From Paraburkholderia tuberum STM678 (GTDB taxonomy: Bacteria > Pseudomonadota > Gammaproteobacteria > Burkholderiales > Burkholderiaceae), in the NCBI RefSeq assembly GCF_902833905.1, contig NZ_CADFGP010000051.1:1-50218 (forward strand): a DNA stretch of 50,218 nt, read 5' to 3'. Below are positions 1-9,301 of the stretch, piece after piece. Numbering within the stretch: position 1 is the stretch's first letter; each line of letters opens with the position of its first letter. The position numbers and the translations under genes were made by a program. The notes below the pieces were generated by a model, which was not told the origin of the DNA, made no database searches, and worked only from the letters and a program-made list of their open reading frames with translations.

Positions 1-110
1 ACGAAACGAAGCTCGCTGGAGCAATCCAGTCGTCAGGAAACGCCGGATACGTGATCCGTACGTCCGGTGTTGTGGGAGGACGGCGGGGGCAACCCCGCCT
101 CCTACCCGAT
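1..110 (+). mobile_element. 3' end of a bacterial group IIC intron (domains V-VI), truncated by the window
   Basis: The segment folds like the tail of a group II intron. From about position 41 it has a domain-V-like hairpin: a CGC triad, then GCCGGA pairing with TCCGGT and an inner ACG/CGT stem. A domain-VI-like stem follows (GGCGGGG, GCAA loop, CCCCGCC). It ends in CCTACCCGAT at about 110, which resembles the 3' boundary of class C introns. A CGC rather than AGC catalytic triad is typical of class C. The upstream part, including any reverse transcriptase ORF, lies outside the window. The call rests on motif and fold recognition only. Confidence 0.7.
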
Positions 111-278
111 CGTCAAGCGCCGCGCCGCGACGTCCGCACCGCGGCAGGCGCGTCCATATCGCAGTGCTACACTGCGCGGACATCCACGTGGCGTATCCAC
201 AACAAGCCGGGCGGTACCGGATGGGCAGTTTAAAATAGCGGTCGTTTTTTCCGCCCCGGAACGGATTTCCTCGCGTCC
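111..278. other. Short leader between intron end and kup
   Basis: No convincing gene is seen in this stretch. A TAAAAT-like -10 candidate lies near 231-236, about 45 bases before the kup start, but no good -35 box is visible upstream of it. The last bases before the kup ATG show no strong Shine-Dalgarno sequence. Confidence 0.3.
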
Positions 279-2165
279 ATGACAGATAACAATCACGTAC
301 ACAAACAGCCACTGCCTTCCCTTGCGATTGCCGCGATCGGAGTGGTGTTCGGCGACATCGGTACGAGCCCGTTGTACGCACTGAAGGAAGCCTTCAGTCC
401 GTCGCACGGCATCCCGTTGACCGATCAGTCGATCCTTGGCGTTATTTCGCTGCTGTTCTGGGCAATCGTGATCGTGGTCGGCGTCAAGTACGTGCTGTTC
501 GTGATGCGCGCCGACAACAACGGCGAGGGCGGCGTCCTCGCGCTGATGGCGCTGGCGATGCGCTCGGTCGATCAGAAATCGAAAATGGCCGGCCTTCTGA
601 TGATGCTCGGCATCTTCGGCGCCTGCATGTTTTACGGCGACGCGGTGATCACGCCGGCAATCTCGGTGATCTCGGCGGTCGAAGGTCTCGAAATCGCCGC
701 GCCGCATCTGGCGCATCTGGTGATTCCGCTGACCGTCGTGATCCTGATCGTGCTGTTCTGGATCCAGCGGCACGGCACGGCCACGGTCGGCCGTCTGTTC
801 GGGCCGATCATGACGCTTTGGTTCCTCGTGCTCGCCGTGCTCGGCCTGTGGCACATCATGCAGTCGCCGAATGTGATCCAGGCGCTCAATCCCTACTACG
901 CGTACACGTTCATGGCCGCGCACGTGCTGCAGGCCTACGTGGTGCTCGGCTCGGTCGTGCTGGTGCTGACCGGCGCGGAGGCGCTGTACGCGGACATGGG
1001 CCACTTCGGCGCGCAGCCGATCCGCATGGCGTGGTACGTGCTCGTGATGCCTTCGCTCGTGCTGAACTACTTCGGCCAGGGCGCGCTGCTGATGCACGAC
1101 CCAAAGGCGATCGAAAATCCGTTCTTCCTGCTCGCGCCGGACTGGGCGTTGTTGCCGCTCGTCGTGCTGTCGACGGTCGCGACGGTGATCGCGTCGCAGG
1201 CGGTGATTTCGGGCGCGTACTCGCTGACGAGCCAGGCGATCCAGCTCGGCTACGTGCCGCGCATGAAGGTCCTGCACACGTCCGAACTCGCGATCGGGCA
1301 GATCTATGTGCCGGTCGTGAACTGGATGCTGCTGTTCATCATCCTGTGCATCGTGATCGCGTTCAAGAGCTCGGACAATCTGGCGGCCGCGTACGGTATC
1401 GCGGTGACGGCAACGATGGTGATCACGACGATCCTTGCCTGCGTCGTGATGGTGAAGGTGTGGAACTGGAACAAACTGCTGGTTGGGCTCATTATCGGCG
1501 TGTTCATGGTGGTCGACCTGGGCTTTTTCGGCGCGAACCTGCTGAAGGTCGAAGAGGGCGGCTGGTTGCCGCTATGCATCGGCGGCCTGCTGTTCTTCCT
1601 GCTGATGACGTGGTTCAAGGGCAGGATGATCGTGAAGGAACGCACGGCCGCCGACGGTATTCCGCTGATGCCGTTCCTGCAAGGCCTGCTCGCGCATCCG
1701 CCGCATCGCGTGTCGGGCACCGCGATCTATCTGACCGGCAGCGATTCGCTGGTGCCGGTGAGCCTGCTGCACAATCTGAAACACAACAAGGTGCTGCACG
1801 AGCGCACGATCTTTCTGACCTTCGTCACGCGCGACATTCCGTACGTGAAGGACGCCGATCGCGTGACCGTGAAGGACATGAACGGTGGCCTGTGGCTGGT
1901 GAAGGCAGCCTACGGCTTTAACGAAACGCCCGACGTGAAGGCGGTGCTGCTCGACGTCGGCCGCACGCACGACATGAGCTTCGAATTGATGGACACGTCA
2001 TTCTTCCTCGCGCGCGAAACGGTGGTGCCGACGCAATTGCCGGGCATGTCGGTATGGCGCGAGCGTGTGTTCGCGTGGATGCATCAGAACGCCGCGAAGC
2101 CGACCGACTTCTTCAGCATCCCGGCTAACCGGGTCGTGGAACTGGGAACGAAGATCGAGATTTGA
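279..2165 (+). CDS. kup: Low-affinity potassium transporter Kup
   Basis: Inner-membrane K+ uptake protein of the KUP/HAK/KT family, thought to work by proton symport. The 628-residue length matches bacterial Kup. The N-terminal region has the family signature around GVVFGDIGTSPLYALKEAF. About twelve hydrophobic membrane segments fill roughly residues 15-450, including the conserved GDAVITPAISVISAVEGLE stretch. A cytoplasmic C-terminal domain of about 170 residues follows and ends in VVELGTKIEI. The ATG at 279 gives a standard N-terminus just ahead of the first membrane segment. The gene is monocistronic and converges with tex, the two sharing a strong hairpin terminator. Confidence 0.96.
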   Translation: MTDNNHVHKQPLPSLAIAAIGVVFGDIGTSPLYALKEAFSPSHGIPLTDQSILGVISLLFWAIVIVVGVKYVLFVMRADNNGEGGVLALMALAMRSVDQKSKMAGLLMMLGIFGACMFYGDAVITPAISVISAVEGLEIAAPHLAHLVIPLTVVILIVLFWIQRHGTATVGRLFGPIMTLWFLVLAVLGLWHIMQSPNVIQALNPYYAYTFMAAHVLQAYVVLGSVVLVLTGAEALYADMGHFGAQPIRMAWYVLVMPSLVLNYFGQGALLMHDPKAIENPFFLLAPDWALLPLVVLSTVATVIASQAVISGAYSLTSQAIQLGYVPRMKVLHTSELAIGQIYVPVVNWMLLFIILCIVIAFKSSDNLAAAYGIAVTATMVITTILACVVMVKVWNWNKLLVGLIIGVFMVVDLGFFGANLLKVEEGGWLPLCIGGLLFFLLMTWFKGRMIVKERTAADGIPLMPFLQGLLAHPPHRVSGTAIYLTGSDSLVPVSLLHNLKHNKVLHERTIFLTFVTRDIPYVKDADRVTVKDMNGGLWLVKAAYGFNETPDVKAVLLDVGRTHDMSFELMDTSFFLARETVVPTQLPGMSVWRERVFAWMHQNAAKPTDFFSIPANRVVELGTKIEI

Positions 2166-2193
2166 CGGCTCGCGCGTGACGTGCGGGAGCGCA

Positions 2194-2228
2194 AACAAAA
2201 AGCCCACGCAATGCGTGGGCTTTTTGTT
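2194..2228. terminator. Bidirectional intrinsic terminator between kup and tex
   Basis: A near-perfect hairpin with core GCCCACGC / GCGTGGGC and a 3-base loop is flanked by an A-run and a T-run (AAAAA before, TTTTT after). It can therefore stop transcription on both strands. It lies 29 bases after the kup stop and about 90 bases after the tex stop. Confidence 0.9.
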
Positions 2229-2269
2229 CATGCGCGCGTGCAAGCGGTTGAGCGCGCGACGCAGTCATG

Positions 2270-2311
2270 TCACGGACCGGAGCGCGTGCGACGACGTGCT
2301 CCGGTCCGTGA
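2270..2311. repeat. Long inverted repeat just downstream of tex
   Basis: Two perfectly complementary 14-base arms (2270-2283 and 2298-2311) enclose a 14-base loop immediately after the tex stop codon. There is no T-run, so it is not a classic terminator by itself. It may protect the tex mRNA 3' end or assist the terminator at 2194-2228. Confidence 0.5.
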
Positions 2312-2314
2312 CGC

Positions 2315-4669
2315 TCACTTCTGCTTGAGCTTCGCAAACGCAGCCGCCATCGCGCCGCCCGGCTCCGGTTCGCGCGAGCGTTGCGGCGCACCGCGTCCCG
2401 CTCCGCCGCGATTGAAGCTGCCGCCCGAGCCACCGCGATCCTGCTGCGCACCGCCGCCGCTGCGCACGGCCGCTGCACCGGGTTCGTCGTCGAGACGCAT
2501 CGTCAGTGCGATACGCTGGCGCTTCACGTCGACTTCGAGCACCTTGACCTTGACGATCTGACCGGCTTTCACGACCTCATGCGGGTCCTTCACGAACTTC
2601 GTCGACATCGCCGACACGTGCACGAGGCCATCCTGATGCACACCGACGTCGATGAACGCGCCGAACGCCGCGACGTTCGTCACGACGCCTTCGAGCACCA
2701 TGCCCGGGATCAGATCGCTGACCTTCTCGACACCTTCGCGGAACGTCGCGGTCTTGAACTCGGGACGCGGATCGCGGCCCGGCTTCTCGAGTTCGACCAG
2801 GATGTCGCGCACGGTTGGAAGACCGAAACGCTCGTCGACGAATTCGGTGGGTGACAGTCCGCGCAACGCGTCGCGATTGCCGAGCACTTCGCCGACCTGC
2901 TTACTGATCTTCGCGAGGATGCGCTGGACGACCGGATACGCTTCCGGGTGCACCGACGAACGGTCGAGCGGATTCTCGCCGTTATTGATGCGCAGGAAGC
3001 CGGCAGCCTGCTCGAAGGTCTTGTCGCCGAGACGCGGCACCTTGCGTAGATGCTCGCGCGACGGGAACGGCCCGTTCGCATCGCGATAGTCGACGATGTT
3101 GCGCGCGAGCGTTGCGTTTAAACCCGACACCCGCGCGAGCAGCGCGACCGACGCGGTGTTCGCATCGACGCCGACCGCATTCACGCAGTCTTCGACGACC
3201 GCGTCGAGCGAGCGCGCGAGTTCGCGCTGGTTCACGTCGTGCTGATACTGGCCGACGCCGATCGCCTTCGGCTCGATCTTCACGAGCTCGGCGAGCGGGT
3301 CCTGCAGACGTCGCGCAATCGACACCGCGCCGCGCAGCGACACGTCCATGGCGGGGAATTCCTTCGCGGCAAGCTCGGACGCCGAGTACACCGACGCGCC
3401 GGCTTCGGACACGACGATCTTCTGCAGCTTCAGCTCCGGATGACGCGCGATCAGCTCGCTCGCGAGCTTGTCCGTCTCACGCGACGCGGTGCCGTTGCCG
3501 ATGCTGATCAGCTCGGCCTGCGTTTGCGCGGCGATTCGCGCGAGCTTCGCGAGCGAGCCGTCCCAGTCGCGGCGCGGCTCGTGCGGGTAGATCGTGTCGG
3601 TCGCGAGCACCTTGCCGGTGCGGTCGACCACCGCCACCTTCACGCCGGTGCGCAAGCCCGGATCCAGACCGATCACGGCCTTCGGACCAGCCGGCGCCGC
3701 GAGCAGCAGGTCCTTCAGATTGCGCGCGAACACGCGGATCGCTTCGTGTTCGGCTTCGTCGCGCAGATTGGTCAGCAGTTCGTTTTCGAGGTGCGGCTGC
3801 ACCTTCACGCGCCAGCACCAGCGGCACACGTCGGAGAGCCACTTGTCGGCGGGGCGGTTCTGATTGGCGATGCCGAAGTGCCGCGCGATCAGCGCTTCGC
3901 CCGGGTGCGGCACCTGCGCGTCGAGCTCTTCGCCGAGGCCGAGCTTGATCATCAGCACGCCGGCATTGCGGCCGCGGAACAGTGCGAGCGCGCGATGCGA
4001 CGGCACCGTGCGGATCGTTTCGGCGTAGTCGTAGTAGTCGCGGAATTTCTCCTCTTCCGCGGTTTCCTTGCCTTCCACGACCTTCGACGACACCACGCCC
4101 TGGTTGAACAGATAGTCGCGCAGCTTGCCGAGCAGTTCGGCGGTCTCGCCGAATTGTTCGGAGAGGATGTCGCGCGCGCCGTCGAGCGCGGCCTTCACAT
4201 CGGCGACGCCTTTGTCCGCGTCCACGTACGCCGCGGCTTCGGCTTGCGGATCGAGCAGCGGATTGCCGAGCAGCGCGTCGGCGAGCGGCTGCAAGCCGGC
4301 TTCGCGCGCGATCTGCGCGCGCGTGCGGCGCTTCGGTTTGTATGGCAGATAGAGGTCTTCGAGCACCTGTTTGCTGTCGGCGCCTTCGATCGCGCCGCGC
4401 AGCTCGTCGGTGAGCTTGCCCTGTTCGTCGATGCTCGCGATGATCGCCGCGCGCCGGTCTTCCAGCTCGCGCAAATAGACTAGGCGTTCCTCGAGATTGC
4501 GCAGTTGCGTGTCGTCGAGATTGTCGGTCACTTCCTTGCGATAACGGGCAATGAACGGAACGGTCGCGCCTTCGTCGAGAAGTTCCACTGCGGCCGCGAC
4601 CTGGCGCGGCTGGACGGACAGTTCGGTGGCGATGCGCTGGACGATCTTGAGTGCTACGGTTTCCGTCAT
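2315..4669 (-). CDS. tex: RNA-binding transcription accessory protein Tex (S1 domain)
   Basis: Tex family nucleic-acid-binding protein that acts in transcription and stress tolerance. From the ATG at 4669 (MTETVALKIVQ) it is 784 residues, close to E. coli Tex. The N-terminal helical Tex region is followed by a YqgF/RuvC-like domain (around AVIGLDPGLRTGVKVAVVD), helix-hairpin-helix motifs (NAVGVDANTAS, LRKVPRLGDKTFEQAAG) and a C-terminal S1 RNA-binding domain (GMVLEGVVTNVAAFGAFIDV). The tail is Gly/Arg-rich and probably disordered. The frame is open to 4768, but the family N-terminus begins at 4669, so the extra 33 residues are judged non-coding. Confidence 0.95.
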   Translation of the reverse strand: MTETVALKIVQRIATELSVQPRQVAAAVELLDEGATVPFIARYRKEVTDNLDDTQLRNLEERLVYLRELEDRRAAIIASIDEQGKLTDELRGAIEGADSKQVLEDLYLPYKPKRRTRAQIAREAGLQPLADALLGNPLLDPQAEAAAYVDADKGVADVKAALDGARDILSEQFGETAELLGKLRDYLFNQGVVSSKVVEGKETAEEEKFRDYYDYAETIRTVPSHRALALFRGRNAGVLMIKLGLGEELDAQVPHPGEALIARHFGIANQNRPADKWLSDVCRWCWRVKVQPHLENELLTNLRDEAEHEAIRVFARNLKDLLLAAPAGPKAVIGLDPGLRTGVKVAVVDRTGKVLATDTIYPHEPRRDWDGSLAKLARIAAQTQAELISIGNGTASRETDKLASELIARHPELKLQKIVVSEAGASVYSASELAAKEFPAMDVSLRGAVSIARRLQDPLAELVKIEPKAIGVGQYQHDVNQRELARSLDAVVEDCVNAVGVDANTASVALLARVSGLNATLARNIVDYRDANGPFPSREHLRKVPRLGDKTFEQAAGFLRINNGENPLDRSSVHPEAYPVVQRILAKISKQVGEVLGNRDALRGLSPTEFVDERFGLPTVRDILVELEKPGRDPRPEFKTATFREGVEKVSDLIPGMVLEGVVTNVAAFGAFIDVGVHQDGLVHVSAMSTKFVKDPHEVVKAGQIVKVKVLEVDVKRQRIALTMRLDDEPGAAAVRSGGGAQQDRGGSGGSFNRGGAGRGAPQRSREPEPGGAMAAAFAKLKQK

Positions 4670-4842
4670 AAGGTCTTGGTGTTCCTGCGGACTCAGTGAT
4701 GGGCCGCGCGCCGGCGGCAAATCGGGACAGGCCGGGCATGTGCCGCGACCAAGTCTAGAGCGGGGCATTTTGCCATAAATGCCAAAGGGCTCAACCGTGG
4801 GGTGTTAGAATTTCGGGCATGTTCCGTTGACCCTCTACGACG

Positions 4843-5934
4843 TTGCCAATCTCCTTGTCCCTCAACCGCCTGGTCTCTTCGCTGGCGTCAGGTTCACTGC
4901 CGGGTTCACTGCCGGGTTCGTCTCAATTGCCGCTGGTTTCTTTGCGCTCGTTCGGTCGGTCGGCTTTAACGGCTGCCGCGTCGTGCGTGATCGCCGCAGC
5001 GCTCGTCGTGCCGGTGTCGGCCGTGGCGCAAAGCGCGACGCCGGCGCAAGGTACCGGGCCCGTCGCGGCCTCGGGACCGCAAGCCGCCGCAACCGCCGAC
5101 GGCCCTCAAAGCGCAAGTGACGTAGCCGTGCTGGACAAGTCGTTCGACGAGCGGCAACAGGTGCTCAATCAGCGCACGGACGACAACAACTATCAATTCG
5201 CTGTCGCGCAACACAACTGCTACAGCCGCTTCTTCGTCAATCACTGTCTGAACCGCGCGCGCGACGCGATGCGCAGCGTGCAGGCGGACATCCGCAAGGA
5301 ACAGCTCGCGCTCGACGCCGAGCAGCGTGCGCAGCGCGCCCGTGAACGCGACGAACGCACCGCGTTGCGGCGCGCGCAAAACGAGGCGGAAGCGCCGCAA
5401 CGTGCCGCCGAAGACGCGCGCAACGAGCAGGCGTATCAGGAAAAGCAGCGTCAGCACGCGCTCGATCAGGCGCAGCACAACGCCGAGGCGCCGCAGCGCG
5501 AAGCCAATGCGCAGGCCTACGCGGAGAAGCAACGTCAGCACGCGCTCGATCAGGCGCAGCGCAACGCCGCGGCACCGCAGCACGAAGCCAACGCGCAGGC
5601 CTACGAGGAGAAGCAGCGCCAGCACGCGCTCGATCAGGCGCAGCGTGGTGTCACGCCTGCGCAGGCGGCGGCCAATCAGAAGGCCTACGACCAGAAGCAG
5701 AGCGACTACCAGCGCAAGCTCGAGGAAGCGCGTCGGCAGGGTGCGCAAAAGGCCGCGGAGCGCCAGCAGAAACAGGAGACTTTCGAGCGGAAGCAGGCCG
5801 AGGCCGAGCAGCACAAGCTCGATGTCGAAGCACGTCAAAAGCAGGCCGCCGAGAAGGCCGAGCAGAAGCGTCAGGACGAGCTGAAGCAGCAACAGCTCGA
5901 AGAGCAGAAAAAGCAGCAACAAGAGCAACAGTAA
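4843..5934 (+). CDS. Exported Gln/Ala-rich coiled-coil protein with 28-residue repeats
   Basis: No function is recognised. The only in-frame start before the hydrophobic stretch is TTG at 4843. A signal-peptide-like segment (SALTAAASCVIAAALVVPVSAVAQ) suggests export. A globular-looking section follows with two cysteines (QHNCYSRFFVNHCLNRARDAM), which could form a disulfide in the periplasm. The rest, from about residue 150, is highly charged and predicted coiled coil, with a tandem 28-residue repeat (xxQAYxEKQRQHALDQAQ) and a Lys/Gln-rich end. Similar proteins occur in Burkholderiaceae as conserved hypotheticals. The TTG start is uncertain. Confidence 0.75.
   Translation: MPISLSLNRLVSSLASGSLPGSLPGSSQLPLVSLRSFGRSALTAAASCVIAAALVVPVSAVAQSATPAQGTGPVAASGPQAAATADGPQSASDVAVLDKSFDERQQVLNQRTDDNNYQFAVAQHNCYSRFFVNHCLNRARDAMRSVQADIRKEQLALDAEQRAQRARERDERTALRRAQNEAEAPQRAAEDARNEQAYQEKQRQHALDQAQHNAEAPQREANAQAYAEKQRQHALDQAQRNAAAPQHEANAQAYEEKQRQHALDQAQRGVTPAQAAANQKAYDQKQSDYQRKLEEARRQGAQKAAERQQKQETFERKQAEAEQHKLDVEARQKQAAEKAEQKRQDELKQQQLEEQKKQQQEQQ
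5422..5757 (+). repeat. Four tandem 84-bp units encoding a 28-residue coiled-coil repeat
   Basis: Units begin at 5422, 5506, 5590 and 5674. The first three are very similar (AYxEKQRQHALDQAQ) and the fourth is degenerate. A still weaker unit precedes them. The repeat lies inside the exported coiled-coil gene and keeps frame exactly. Confidence 0.8.
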
Positions 5935-6082
5935 GCGTGCTGTAGTGGCTGTATCGTAGAGTAAGCCGTGGCGGTCGTGGCCAGGGCCGCCGTAGTCGCC
6001 GTAATGCGTTTTGAGGCGGACAGCAACCTCAGGCATCGGACCGCGCGCACGCGGTTCGTGCCGCCGACCAGAGGAGGCGAGC

Positions 6083-6301
6083 ATGCGCGATCGTCATCAC
6101 GTCATCGACGCAAACACACTTCGCGACCGCATTCTGCAACTGGAATCGGAGCATAGTGGACTCGACCGGTTGATCGACCGGATGTCGGATGAACCCGGCA
6201 TCGACGACTTCGAGTTACAGCGCCTGAAAAAGCGCAAACTTAAAGTCAAGGACACCATCATCTTGCTGCAATTGCAGCTCGAACCGGACGCGCGCGCCTG
6301 A
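6083..6301 (+). CDS. DUF465 / YdcH-like small protein
   Basis: A 72-residue protein of the YdcH (DUF465) type, made of two helices forming a coiled-coil hairpin. The family features are the N-terminal helix (LRDRILQLESEHSGLDRLIDRM), a short turn (DEPGIDDFEL) and the basic second helix (QRLKKRKLKVKDTIILLQ). The start at 6083 is set by a strong GAGGAGG ribosome-binding site 5 bases upstream; an upstream ATG in the same frame at 6011 lacks one. The family's role is unknown. It lies directly before the DinG-like helicase gene, a common order in this group. Confidence 0.88.
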   Translation: MRDRHHVIDANTLRDRILQLESEHSGLDRLIDRMSDEPGIDDFELQRLKKRKLKVKDTIILLQLQLEPDARA

Positions 6302-6364
6302 GTTCGCGGCCTGGCAGGCGCCGGGCGCGCAGCGCGCGAGCCGGACTTAGCAGGAACGCTTGCC

Positions 6365-8629
6365 TTGAATTCATCGCATGACACTTCATCCCGGGCCGCG
6401 CCGGACAACGCATCTGCTTCGGGTACGCCTGCGCCGCGCGCGGCAGCACCGGCGCCAGGTGTGTCGCTGAATCGGCGCCGCGCGAGCGAGCTCGACGACA
6501 TCTTCGCCGACAACGGTCTGCTCGCACGGCAGATCGACGGTTATCGGCCGCGTGCGTCGCAGATCGAGATGGCGCGCGCGGTTGCCGCGGCGATGGAGGC
6601 GTCGGGCCGCGCGATGCCCGAGCCCGCGATGTTCGAGACGCAGAAGCGCCCGGCGCGGCGCCTGCAGCAGACCGGCGCTGAAGCCGTCTCTGAGTCGACC
6701 GGGAGCAACGCACAAGCCGATGGCGTCGACGGTGGTGAGAATACGCTGATCGTAGAGGCGGGTACCGGCACCGGCAAGACCTATGCGTACCTCGTGCCGG
6801 CCATGCTGTGGGGCGGCAAGGTGATCGTCTCGACCGGCACCAAGCATCTGCAGGATCAGCTGTTCCAGCGCGACATTCCGACCGTGCGCGACGCGCTCGC
6901 GGTGCCGGTGTCGGTCGCGATGCTGAAGGGCCGCGCGAACTACCTGTGCCATTACTACCTGCAACGCACCGCGGACAACGGCCGTCTGCCGTCGCGCCAG
7001 GAGACCTCGTATCTGCAGGACATCGTGCGCTTCGCGAAGATCACGCGCACCGGCGACAAGGCCGAACTCGCGAGCGTGCCGGAAACGGCGCAGGTGTGGT
7101 CGATGGTCACGTCGACGCGCGACAACTGTCTCGGCCAGGAGTGTCCCCACTACAAGGACTGCTTCGTGATGCAGGCGCGCCGCGAAGCGCAGCAGGCCGA
7201 TATCGTGGTGGTCAACCACCATCTGTTTTTCGCCGACATCATGCTGCGCGATACCGGCATGGCGGAGCTGCTGCCGACTGCGAATACGGTCATCTTCGAC
7301 GAAGCGCACCAGCTGCCCGAAACCGCGACGCTGTTTTTCGGCGAGACGCTATCGACCGCGCAGTTTCTCGAACTCGCACGCGATTCGGTCGCCGAGGGCC
7401 TCGGTCACGCACGCGATGCGGTCGATTGGGTCAAGCTCGGCGCGACGCTCGAGCGCGCCGCGCGCGACGTGCGGCTCGCGTTCAAGGAAGACTCGGTGCG
7501 TCTGTCGATCGGCCAGCTGCCCGACGATCACCCGCTGTTCGCCGCGCTCGAGACGCTCGAGGCCGAGCTCGACGCGTTGGCCTCGGCATTGGCGGGCCAG
7601 GCCGAGCGAGCCGAATCGCTCGGCGCGTGTTTGCGTCGCGCGCGCGAGTTGCAGGACGTGCTGAGCGGCTGGACCACGCCACCCACGAGTGCAGAACGCG
7701 ACGCGGTTGCGACCCGCGAGGGTGACGCCGGCGCGGAGCGCGCCGATCCGAATGAAAAGGTGCGCTGGATCGAGGTGTTCTCGCATACGGTGCAGCTGCA
7801 CGAAACGCCGTTGTCGGTCGCGCCGATTTTCGCGAAGCAGCGCGCCGGCGTACCGCGCGCGTGGATCTTCACATCGGCGACGCTGTCGGTGCGCGGCGAC
7901 TTCACGCACTATGCGGCGCAGATGGGCTTGAACTCGAAGCGCTCGATGACATTGCCGAGCCCATTCGACTATCCATCGCAAGGGCTTCTGTACGTACCGC
8001 GCAATCTGCCACAGCCGTCATCGCCGATGTTCACCGACGCCGTGTTCGATGCCGCATTGCCCGCGATCGAAGCCTCGGGCGGCGGCGTCTTCATGCTGTG
8101 CACGACGCTGCGCGCGGTGGATCGTATCTCGGCGAAGCTGCGCGACGCGATCGAGTCGCGCGGCTGGGACTATCCGCTGCTCGTGCAGGGCGATGCGAGC
8201 CGCACCGAACTGCTCGACCGCTTTCGCGCCTACGGCAATGCGATCCTGGTCGGCAGTCAGAGCTTCTGGGAAGGGGTGGACGTGCGTGGCGACGCGCTGT
8301 CGCTGGTCGTGATCGACAAGCTGCCGTTTGCGCCGCCGGACGATCCCGTGCTGGCCGCGCGGCTCGACGCACTGACGAAGAAGGGCTTGAGCCCGTTCGC
8401 CGTGCATCAGCTGCCGCAGGCCGTCATCACGCTGAAGCAGGGCGCCGGCCGGCTGATTCGCGCGGAGACCGATCGTGGCGTGCTGATGATCTGCGATACA
8501 CGTCTCGTCGATAAACCTTATGGCCGCCGCATCTGGCAGAGTCTGCCGCCGTTCAAGCGCACCCGCGAGATCGACGTGGTGCGTGAGTTCTTTGAGGAGA
8601 GCGCTGGGCCAGCGGCGCCGGTTCGATAG
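6365..8629 (+). CDS. ATP-dependent DNA helicase, DinG/YoaA (XPD-like, Fe-S) family
   Basis: Superfamily 2 5'-to-3' DNA helicase of the XPD/DinG group, 754 residues from a TTG start at 6365. Walker A (GTGTGKT, about residue 133) and the DEAH box (about 312) are present. Four cysteines between them (one in NYLCHYY, then NCLGQECPHYKDC) are spaced as in the Fe-S domain of this family. C-terminal helicase motifs include QSFWEGVDVRGD and GAGRLIRAETDRG. The N-terminal 60 residues are low complexity. The family resolves R-loops and blocked forks in DNA repair. The match looks closer to YoaA than to E. coli DinG, but I cannot separate them by sequence reading alone. Confidence 0.92.
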   Translation: MNSSHDTSSRAAPDNASASGTPAPRAAAPAPGVSLNRRRASELDDIFADNGLLARQIDGYRPRASQIEMARAVAAAMEASGRAMPEPAMFETQKRPARRLQQTGAEAVSESTGSNAQADGVDGGENTLIVEAGTGTGKTYAYLVPAMLWGGKVIVSTGTKHLQDQLFQRDIPTVRDALAVPVSVAMLKGRANYLCHYYLQRTADNGRLPSRQETSYLQDIVRFAKITRTGDKAELASVPETAQVWSMVTSTRDNCLGQECPHYKDCFVMQARREAQQADIVVVNHHLFFADIMLRDTGMAELLPTANTVIFDEAHQLPETATLFFGETLSTAQFLELARDSVAEGLGHARDAVDWVKLGATLERAARDVRLAFKEDSVRLSIGQLPDDHPLFAALETLEAELDALASALAGQAERAESLGACLRRARELQDVLSGWTTPPTSAERDAVATREGDAGAERADPNEKVRWIEVFSHTVQLHETPLSVAPIFAKQRAGVPRAWIFTSATLSVRGDFTHYAAQMGLNSKRSMTLPSPFDYPSQGLLYVPRNLPQPSSPMFTDAVFDAALPAIEASGGGVFMLCTTLRAVDRISAKLRDAIESRGWDYPLLVQGDASRTELLDRFRAYGNAILVGSQSFWEGVDVRGDALSLVVIDKLPFAPPDDPVLAARLDALTKKGLSPFAVHQLPQAVITLKQGAGRLIRAETDRGVLMICDTRLVDKPYGRRIWQSLPPFKRTREIDVVREFFEESAGPAAPVR

Positions 8630-8682
8630 GGGATGTGTTCCACACATGCGACGAGCTCCGCAGCGGAAAGCGGCCCTGAATG

Positions 8683-8716
8683 ACAAAACGCCACGGATGT
8701 GAATCCGTGGCGTTTT
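8683..8716 (+). terminator. Intrinsic terminator after the DinG/YoaA-like helicase gene
   Basis: A 14-bp perfect stem (8683-8696 with 8701-8714) and a GTGA loop are followed by TTTTTCTTT. The mirror A-run also makes it able to stop minus-strand transcription from the lipoprotein gene at 8819. Confidence 0.92.
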
Positions 8717-8818
8717 TCTTTGCCCGTTTGCGGCCCGCGCCGTTTCCGGCCAACCTCCAAACGTTTCGTGCGCAGGCGCTGTAGCGGGAGCGCCGCTACA
8801 GCGCCGAACCGTTGCGGC

Positions 8819-9070
8819 TTACTGGCTTGCGCCTGCTGCCGGCGATGCTGCTTCAGCCGGCGATGCTGCCTCGGCCGGCGATGCTGCTTCGGCCGGCGAT
8901 GCTGCCTCGGCCGGCGATGCTGCAACTGCCGGCGATGCTGCTTCAGCAGGCGATGCTGCCGCCGGTGCGGACGCAGCTTCCGACGGTGCAGCAGCCTGAT
9001 CGTTGCTCTTGTTGCATGCAGCGAGTGCCACAACTGCCAACAGGGATGCTACGAGGAGGGATTTCTTCAT
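8819..9070 (-). CDS. Small lipoprotein with Ala/Pro/Glu hexapeptide repeats
   Basis: About 83 residues starting MKKSLLVASLLAVVALAACNKS. The lipobox LAAC predicts lipid attachment to the cysteine and location in the cell envelope. After the cysteine comes a short polar stretch and then repeated (A/S)PAEAAS units, extended and probably unstructured. The ATG at 9070 has AAGGA eight bases upstream; the GTG at 9076 in the same frame does not fit that spacing. It resembles many short repeat-rich lipoproteins of Burkholderia with no known role. It has its own promoter (9205-9233) and shares the terminator at 8683-8716. Confidence 0.8.
   Translation of the reverse strand: MKKSLLVASLLAVVALAACNKSNDQAAAPSEAASAPAAASPAEAASPAVAASPAEAASPAEAASPAEAASPAEAASPAAGASQ
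8840..8965 (-). repeat. Seven-copy 18-bp tandem repeat in the lipoprotein gene
   Basis: The unit CGGCGATGCTGCYTCRGC on the plus strand recurs seven times with few changes, encoding hexapeptides of the SPAEAA type. A repeat of this kind can change copy number by slippage without breaking frame. Confidence 0.85.
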
Positions 9071-9204
9071 GATCACGTCCTTTTATGGTTTAAAGGTAAG
9101 CAACAGCGCAAAATAAAACCGGTAATGTGCTCCAACACCGACCTGGGCCGCTGGTGGAGATGCTCTTTTGACGAGCTGGAATCTTCCCTACGGCTTGGGC
9201 GGAA

Positions 9205-9233
9205 ATTATATGCACTTTCGTACTGACAGTCGA
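9205..9233 (-). promoter_or_regulatory. Sigma70-type promoter for the lipoprotein gene
   Basis: On the minus strand, TCGACT (-35), a 17-base spacer and a perfect TATAAT (-10) point towards the lipoprotein start at 9070. The implied 5' leader is about 125 bases. Confidence 0.65.
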
Positions 9234-9301
9234 TAAATGCGGGTCAATACGTTGTCTTTCTCATACAAAATTTCACCGTACGGTATAACAGGCGGGCAGA
9301 G

